A stretch of 64,000 nucleotides of DNA, taken from positions 1 to 64,000 of the forward strand of contig JAJFTP010000081.1 of NCBI GenBank assembly GCA_021372895.1. Direction: 5' to 3'. Positions 59,168-64,000 of this stretch are shown here, in pieces. The notes beneath the pieces were generated by a model that had not been told where the DNA came from, ran no database searches, and saw only the letters and a list, made by a program, of their open reading frames with translations. The first letter of the stretch is position 1; every line of letters begins with the position of its first letter. A program made the position numbers and the translations under genes. This stretch comes from Synergistaceae bacterium (GTDB lineage Bacteria > Synergistota > Synergistia > Synergistales > Synergistaceae).

Positions 59168-60331
59168 TCAGCCCCGCAGCTTATCTATGAATCTGGAGAT
59201 ACGTTTCATAGCCTCTTTGAGTTCCTCTACCGAGTAAGCATAGGATATTCTCACATATTTGTCTCCACATTCTCCAAAGGCCGAGCCAGGTACGACAGCC
59301 ACGTTCTCTGCTTTAAGCAGTGCAGTGCAGAACTCCTCTGAGGTCATCCCAAACTCGGAGATGTCCGGAAATACGTAGAACGCCCCAAAAGGCTCAAAGC
59401 AGGGCAGCTCCATCTCGCGGAACGCCTCCATAAGGTAGCGCCTTCTCTGGTCATAGGCCGTTTTCATCATTTCAACGTCCTTGTCTCCGTTCCTGAGTGC
59501 GTCGATTGCTGCATACTGGCTGATCGTAGGTGCCGACATGATCCCGAACTGATGTATCTTTATCATGTATTCCATGATATGTGCCGGAGCAAGTGCGTAG
59601 CCGAGGCGCCATCCCGTCATTGCATAGGCCTTGGAGAAACCGTTGATAAGTATGGTACGCGCCTGCATGCCTGGCAGGGAGGCGATACTGACGTGGCTGT
59701 TCCTATATGAGAGTTCGCTGTATATCTCATCGCTGATTACTATAAGGTCATGCTTGATTATGACATCAACAAGGTCTTCAAGATCCTTTCGCTCCATTAT
59801 TGCGCCGGTGGGGTTGTTGGGATATGAAATAAGCAGCGCCTTTGTCTTGTCGGTTATAACTGCCTCAAGCTGCCCGCGTGTGAGGCGGAAGTCGGTATCT
59901 GCGCTCAGTTCTATAGGAACCGGCACTCCGTCCGAGAGAAGGATGCATGGCTGATAAGAGACAAAGCATGGCTCCGGATAGACGACCTCGTCTCCGGAGT
60001 TGAGTATCGTCCTTAAAGCGACATCAATGGCTTCGCTGCCTCCGATGGTCAGCATTACTTCCGAAGAACTGTCATATTCAAGACCGTATTTGCGCTTTAT
60101 ATAGCCGCATATCTCGTCGCGCAGTTCAATCAGCCCAGAATTGGAAGTGTAAAATGTGCGGCCCTTCTGGAGTGCGTAGATGCCTTCCTCGCGTATATGC
60201 CAAGGCGTGTCGAAGTCAGGTTCTCCGACACCGAGCGATATGACGTCAGGGATCTCGTTTGCGATGTCGAACAGCCTGCGTATACCTGACGGTTTTATGT
60301 TTTTAATTTTGTCGCAAATCATATCTCTCAT
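59168..60331 (-). CDS. Class I/II PLP-dependent aminotransferase
   Basis: 387 residues, subgroup I-gamma/aspartate aminotransferase-like: VISLGVGEPDFDTPWHIREEGIYAL, SYPNNPTGAIMERKDLEDLV, VISDEIYSELSYR, INGFSKAYAMTGWRLGY with the PLP lysine, and PGSAFGECGDKYVRISYAYS with the substrate Arg. Substrate (aspartate, alanine, aromatic or branched) not assignable. ATG 60331 overlaps the Lrp stop codon (ATGA), so the Lrp-type regulator and enzyme are coupled. Confidence 0.92.
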   Translation of the reverse strand: MRDMICDKIKNIKPSGIRRLFDIANEIPDVISLGVGEPDFDTPWHIREEGIYALQKGRTFYTSNSGLIELRDEICGYIKRKYGLEYDSSSEVMLTIGGSEAIDVALRTILNSGDEVVYPEPCFVSYQPCILLSDGVPVPIELSADTDFRLTRGQLEAVITDKTKALLISYPNNPTGAIMERKDLEDLVDVIIKHDLIVISDEIYSELSYRNSHVSIASLPGMQARTILINGFSKAYAMTGWRLGYALAPAHIMEYMIKIHQFGIMSAPTISQYAAIDALRNGDKDVEMMKTAYDQRRRYLMEAFREMELPCFEPFGAFYVFPDISEFGMTSEEFCTALLKAENVAVVPGSAFGECGDKYVRISYAYSVEELKEAMKRISRFIDKLRG

Positions 60332-60822
60332 GGAGTTACCACCATCCGCATATCTTTCCTGATATTGACAAGCGGTATGCCATGATCTTTATAGCGCACG
60401 AGCACTATATGTGTCGCCGTGCTCTGAACCTCTTCTATGACCGCGAGTTTGGAAGAGACGAAAAAGGCGATCTCTTTCATGGTTGCTTTTTTTAGGATTA
60501 CTGTAAAGTCATATCCGCCGGACATAAGGTATAGCGATTCTACCTCCGGATATTGGTATATTTTTTCAGCTATTTTATCAAAGCCGTTGCCTCTCTGAGG
60601 AATCACCTTAAGCTCGATAAGTGCCGAGATTTTATCGTCGTCAGTCTTGTCCCAGTTGACCAGAGCATGATAGCCGCAGATAATATGCTCTTTTTCCATG
60701 GACTCTATTTCTTTTTTTACTTCCTCAATTTCTAACCCAAGCATGGCGGCTATCTCTTTTGGCTCATACCGGCCGTTTTTTTCAAGCAACTCAAGTATAT
60801 GTTCCCTTTTTTTGCTGTCCAT
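60328..60822 (-). CDS. Lrp/AsnC family transcriptional regulator
   Basis: 164 residues from ATG 60822 with a GGGGGGG SD nine nt upstream (the frame continues to 60849). N-terminal HTH (EHILELLEKNGRYEPKEIAAMLGLEIEEVKKEIESMEKEHII) and a C-terminal RAM/ligand domain (ALIELKVIPQRGNGFDKIAEKIYQYPEVESLYLMSGGYDFTVILKKATMKEIAFFV). It probably senses an amino acid and controls the coupled aminotransferase gene. Confidence 0.92.
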   Translation of the reverse strand: MDSKKREHILELLEKNGRYEPKEIAAMLGLEIEEVKKEIESMEKEHIICGYHALVNWDKTDDDKISALIELKVIPQRGNGFDKIAEKIYQYPEVESLYLMSGGYDFTVILKKATMKEIAFFVSSKLAVIEEVQSTATHIVLVRYKDHGIPLVNIRKDMRMVVTP

Positions 60823-61056
60823 GTTTTTATACCCCCCCGCTGGATACAATTTCCCATGTATTCTTTAAGATGAATAATTTTCCTCCGCCTTGCGGGTTTA
60901 GTCAAGCTAAATCTGTTTTGGCTGCCATCTTAGTGTTCGGCTAAGGCAACATCGTCTCGAGTTTATCTGCAGCGGCATCAAACTATGCGGCGCGGCATTT
61001 CTCAATGTCGGTGGCGTCACAGAGTACGGGGAGAGTTACGGACGTATTATGGAAAC

Positions 61057-61485
61057 TTATTCTGCGACTCCGACTATTATGTGGGATGCCTTTATCAGTG
61101 CGGTAACAGGTTTGCCGGGCAATAGCCCAAGTTTCTGTGTGCTTTCGCAGGTTATGACTGCGACAAGATCCTCGCCTCCGTCAAGCTTGACGACTATCTC
61201 ACTATTGACTGCGCCTGCCTTGATTTCCCTGACAGTTCCTTTCAGTTGATTGCGCGCGGATAATCTGATGCCCTGAAGGTCTGTGGCAATTATTACCCAT
61301 GTCGCCTTTATCAGCGCAACGGCCTCTTTGTCAACAGCAAGTCCAAGAGCCTCTGTGCTTGTCTCTGTGATGATTGCCGTAAGCTCGGTCCCGCTTGGCA
61401 GCTTAATGACAATCTCATCGTTTACGGCGCCTTTTTTGACTGATGTAACTATCCCTTTGAACTGATTTCTTGAACTTGTTAACAT
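61057..61485 (-). CDS. Di-TOBE molybdate/tungstate-binding protein (molbindin)
   Basis: 142 residues from ATG 61485 (GGAGG eight nt upstream). Two tandem TOBE/Mop repeats: SSRNQFKGIVTSVKKGAVNDEIVIKLPSGTELTAIITETSTEALGLAVDKEAVALIKATWVII and SARNQLKGTVREIKAGAVNSEIVVKLDGGEDLVAVITCESTQKLGLLPGKPVTALIKASHIIV. It resembles molbindins that store or sense oxyanions. No transporter genes lie beside it; the MOSC gene 2.2 kb away is another Mo/W-related protein. Confidence 0.9.
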   Translation of the reverse strand: MLTSSRNQFKGIVTSVKKGAVNDEIVIKLPSGTELTAIITETSTEALGLAVDKEAVALIKATWVIIATDLQGIRLSARNQLKGTVREIKAGAVNSEIVVKLDGGEDLVAVITCESTQKLGLLPGKPVTALIKASHIIVGVAE

Positions 61486-61576
61486 ATATGACACCTCCGT
61501 GAGGTTTATTTGTTTCTTGTGATCATTGTATCAGATTAAAGCAGATACAACTGTGCATATTTGCCTTATATTCCGG

Positions 61577-63550
61577 CTAACCCCTTGATGCTCTCGTTGC
61601 ATTCAATATGGCAAGCAGTGCTACCCCGACATCGGCAAAAACCGCTTCCCAAAGCCCTGCAAGCCCGACTGCGCCGAAGACGAGGAATATCCCCTTAACT
61701 CCAAGAGCCATAATAACATTTTCCCATACTATTACATGTGTTTTTTTCGCAACGCGGAGAAGTTCCGCAACCTTCAGAGGAGAATCGTCAAGGATAACAG
61801 CATCGGCTATTTCCACTGCGACCTGCGATCCGAACCCGCCCATTGCTATCCCGGTCTCGGATGTTACCAATACCGGGCCGTCGTTCACGCCGTCCCCGAC
61901 ATAAAGTGTTTTTGCAGTGTCCCCGCCGCATATATCCCTAAGTGCCTCTACTTTATCGCCGGGCAGAAGCTCTGAACGATAACCGTCAAGTCCAAGTTCA
62001 TTCGCAACATATTTTGCAACTTCTTCTCTGTCACCGGTGAGCATGTAGATCCCCTTAACACCAAGCTCTCGAAGCTCCTTAACCGCTTGGTAGGATTCTT
62101 TCCTTATGCTGTCTGTGACGATAATATAACCTATGTATATCCCGTTTTTCATAACGTGGACGACTGTGCCGGTTTCAGAAACTTCCGGCGTTCTGATCCC
62201 ATAGTCTGCAATAAGAGCGGAGTTTCCTACGACTACAGTATCTCCTTTGTCAGCAAGCAGCATCCCCTTGCCAGCGATCTGAGTCACCTGTAAGTCCTGG
62301 CGGAGAGGAATATCCCCTGCCGCTGCCAAGATCGATTTTGCAACCGGATGGTTTGACCCTGCCTCGGCCGAAGCTGCGATCTTAAGCAGTTCATCAATGC
62401 TGATCCCATTTGACGGGACTATTTCTGCGACCTTGAACTGTCCGTATGTAAGGGTCCCTGTCTTGTCAAATACAGCGATTGTAACTTTGTTTACTGCGTC
62501 AAAGACATTTGCGCCTTTGACGAGGATGCCTTTTTTCGAAGCACTTCCGATGCCGCCGAAGTATCCGAGCGGTATGGATATTACAAGTGCGCACGGGCAG
62601 GATATGACCAGCAAAATGAGTCCCCGGTAGAACCATTCATGAAAGTCCCCGTTTCCGGTGAGCGGCGGAATAAAGGCCACCATTGCAGCAAGGGTAAAGA
62701 CAGCCGGAGTGTACCACTTTGAGAAGCGTGTGATAAATCGCTCCGTGGGTGATTTACGGGTCACCGCATTCTGGATCATCTCCAGCATGCGTGATATTGT
62801 TGAATCTTCGAACGGACCTGCGGCTTCTATAGTAAGAAGACCGTCAAGCGCAAGCGTTCCACCGTGTACTGTCCCTCCGGATCCAACGGCAACAGGCATA
62901 GATTCTCCGGTTATTGCAGAGCAATCGACCAGAGAGGTCCCGTTTTTGACTATCCCGTCTATAGGTATAACTTCTCCGGGGAGTACCTGGACTATGTCCC
63001 CTTTAACTATTTCCTTTGGATCAATATTTATGGGTATTCCGTCCCTTATAAGGCGTGCAAATAGCGGTTTTTGCGCTAACAGCGCTTTTATTGAACGGCG
63101 TGATTGCGAAGAGGCTTTCTCCTGAAACGCTTCTCCAAGTCTGTAGAATATCATTACGCCAACGGCTTCCGACATCTCGCCTATGGCAACCGCCGCAAGT
63201 GTCGCTCCGCCCATCAGAGTGAATTCGTTGAAAACATCTCCCTTTAACAGGGCCCGAAATGCGACTTTCAGCACAGGAAACCCGCAGAACAGATAAAGGG
63301 CAAGAAACGCCGTGTTCAACACGTAGCCATTGATATGTTCGGCAAAGAATTCTTCTGCTATGAGACATAAGGCAAAGAGGGTCCCCATAATTGAAAGAAA
63401 TAATATTTCTCTGCGGAATTCATCCCGCTCAGTCTTTTCTTCCTCTTCGCATTCCTCAAAAACATTGTCAACGGCTGAACAGGAACAGCAGGAACAGCCT
63501 TCATCATGTCCATTCACGTTATGATGCCCTGAATCTTTTGTATCCTTCAT
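61577..63550 (-). CDS. Zn/Cd/Pb-translocating P1B-type ATPase with Cys/His-rich N-terminus
   Basis: 657 residues from ATG 63550 (GGGGGATATCGT upstream; the frame continues to 63607). There is no HMA domain; the N-terminus is GHHNVNGHDEGCSCCSCSA, a compact His/Cys cluster followed by an acidic stretch. Core motifs are VISCPCALVISIPLGYFGG (P1B-2 type CPC), FDKTGTLTYGQ, GSNHPVAKS, TGDREEVA and LYVGDGVNDGPVL. These indicate export of divalent soft metals. Confidence 0.88.
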   Translation of the reverse strand: MKDTKDSGHHNVNGHDEGCSCCSCSAVDNVFEECEEEEKTERDEFRREILFLSIMGTLFALCLIAEEFFAEHINGYVLNTAFLALYLFCGFPVLKVAFRALLKGDVFNEFTLMGGATLAAVAIGEMSEAVGVMIFYRLGEAFQEKASSQSRRSIKALLAQKPLFARLIRDGIPINIDPKEIVKGDIVQVLPGEVIPIDGIVKNGTSLVDCSAITGESMPVAVGSGGTVHGGTLALDGLLTIEAAGPFEDSTISRMLEMIQNAVTRKSPTERFITRFSKWYTPAVFTLAAMVAFIPPLTGNGDFHEWFYRGLILLVISCPCALVISIPLGYFGGIGSASKKGILVKGANVFDAVNKVTIAVFDKTGTLTYGQFKVAEIVPSNGISIDELLKIAASAEAGSNHPVAKSILAAAGDIPLRQDLQVTQIAGKGMLLADKGDTVVVGNSALIADYGIRTPEVSETGTVVHVMKNGIYIGYIIVTDSIRKESYQAVKELRELGVKGIYMLTGDREEVAKYVANELGLDGYRSELLPGDKVEALRDICGGDTAKTLYVGDGVNDGPVLVTSETGIAMGGFGSQVAVEIADAVILDDSPLKVAELLRVAKKTHVIVWENVIMALGVKGIFLVFGAVGLAGLWEAVFADVGVALLAILNATRASRG

Positions 63551-63581
63551 ACGATATCCCCCAAGTTCCTTGCTCGCAGAC

Positions 63582-63624
63582 AAAAATACAGACAGCCTGA
63601 TAAGCAAAATATAGCTGTCTGTAT
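63582..63624 (-). terminator. Terminator between the MOSC gene and the Zn/Cd ATPase gene
   Basis: ATACAGACAGC (63586-63596) and GCTGTCTGTAT (63614-63624) form a perfect 11-bp stem. On the minus strand it runs into TTTTTG. It is placed only about 30 bp upstream of the ATPase ATG, so the ATPase needs readthrough or a promoter within that hairpin. Confidence 0.8.
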
Positions 63625-63640
63625 ATTTCTGCCGATATTT

Positions 63641-64000
63641 TTATTCTGCGAACTGGATAGTGTCTCCGACTTTAACCTTACCACCCTCGATAACACGGGT
63701 GAAGATGCCTTTTTTAGGCATTATACATTCTCCTGTTTTCTTGAAGACCTCACAGTGTGAATGACATTCCTTGCCTATCTGTGAAACTTCGAGCAACGTC
63801 TCTCCTACCCTGAGTCTGTCGCCGATTTTGAGCCGGCTGAGGTCAAATCCTTCAGTTGTGAGGTTCTCCGCAAAACTGCCCGGTATAAGGTCGGGCAGCT
63901 TTGCCATCATAGTGCGTATATCTTCCATGGAGATGAGGCTGACCTGCCTGTGCATGAAACCGGCATGAGCATCACCCTCCAGCCCTATCTCCTTGATCAG
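63641..64000 (-). CDS. MOSC domain protein (C-terminal part; cut by window edge)
   Basis: The reading frame continues past the last base of the window; 119 codons are visible. The first visible residues, LIKEIGLEGDAHAGFMHRQV, contain the MOSC signature G(D)AHAG with HRQVSLIS, and PGSFAENLTTEGFDLSRLKIGDRLRVGETLLEVSQIGKECHSHCEVF has the Cys/His region. MOSC proteins handle molybdenum-cofactor sulfur or related chemistry, and this short form is often paired with MogA. The start codon lies outside. Confidence 0.88.
   Translation of the reverse strand: MIKEIGLEGDAHAGFMHRQVSLISMEDIRTMMAKLPDLIPGSFAENLTTEGFDLSRLKIGDRLRVGETLLEVSQIGKECHSHCEVFKKTGECIMPKKGIFTRVIEGGKVKVGDTIQFAE

Noticed and set aside
1-64000. 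CRISPR array, prophage, insertion sequence or integrative element
   Set aside because: No regularly spaced repeats, transposase, integrase or attachment-site duplications were found; gene content is uniform housekeeping and metabolism.

Overview
The window reads as ordinary chromosome from an anaerobic, diderm, amino-acid-fermenting bacterium. Phylum Synergistota (Synergistes/Cloacibacillus-like) is the best fit, judged from memory of gene content and not from a search. The outer membrane is implied by TonB, ExbB/D and a TonB-dependent receptor. The metabolic style is implied by glutamate and alanine dehydrogenases, carbamate kinase, a ferredoxin-linked 2-oxoacid oxidoreductase, several racemases and aminotransferases, Na+-coupled amino-acid transport, and Hcp. 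I see no insertion sequence, prophage, integron, rRNA or CRISPR array. One tRNA gene, Ser(UGA), is present. Both ends cut genes: a membrane sensor at the left and a MOSC protein at the right.

Layout. 1-9.7 kb: nitrilase-family hydrolase, a DUF3006/metallo-beta-lactamase pair, an AEC transporter, carbamate kinase, oligopeptidase F with a LysE exporter, a MalY/PatB lyase and an FAH-family enzyme. 9.7-18 kb: a corrinoid regulon with two cobalamin riboswitches, each followed by an intrinsic terminator, around an ABC importer (btuF-btuD-btuC), exbB-exbD-tonB, a CbiR-like cobamide-remodelling enzyme and a TonB-dependent receptor. 18-25 kb: amidohydrolase, MrfA-like helicase with a TSUP transporter, an MBL enzyme with a DtxR-type regulator, BioY with a BirA-like operator, a DUF554 protein and a 37-residue SEC-C microprotein. 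25-34 kb: a minus-strand block of amino-acid genes (ornithine/alanine-racemase family enzyme, two saccharopine-dehydrogenase-family genes, Asp/Glu racemase, NhaC antiporter, GntR regulator, class II aldolase-like protein). 34-41 kb: gdhA, metY behind a small attenuator leader, an orphan protein, ald, a class IV aminotransferase and an aspartate racemase. 41-48.5 kb: an Rrf2-ferredoxin-hcp operon, nitroreductase, MATE/MarR, VOC protein and AGCS symporter. 48.6-55.2 kb: homoserine dehydrogenase, a DEAD-box RNA helicase with a long structured leader, and a four-subunit 2-oxoacid:ferredoxin oxidoreductase. 55-64 kb: tRNA-Ser, a copper ATPase with a CopZ-like chaperone, an exported superoxide-reductase-like protein, an Lrp/aminotransferase pair, a molbindin, a Zn/Cd ATPase and a MOSC protein.

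The most striking signal is at 51943-52137, ahead of the ferredoxin oxidoreductase operon. It consists of a strong promoter, a 24-codon leader peptide with six consecutive isoleucine codons, a sequence able to form an antiterminator, and a 12-bp intrinsic terminator. This is the architecture of ribosome-mediated isoleucine attenuation placed on a gene set normally regarded as catabolic. It suggests that the enzyme makes, or is tuned to, the isoleucine 2-oxo acid. Other signals worth checking are a compact pseudoknot-plus-terminator leader on metY, the exported SOR-fold protein with Met in place of a ligand His, a possibly leaderless bioY transcript, a 34-nt inverted dispersed repeat, and a long inverted repeat between gdhA and the aldolase-like gene.
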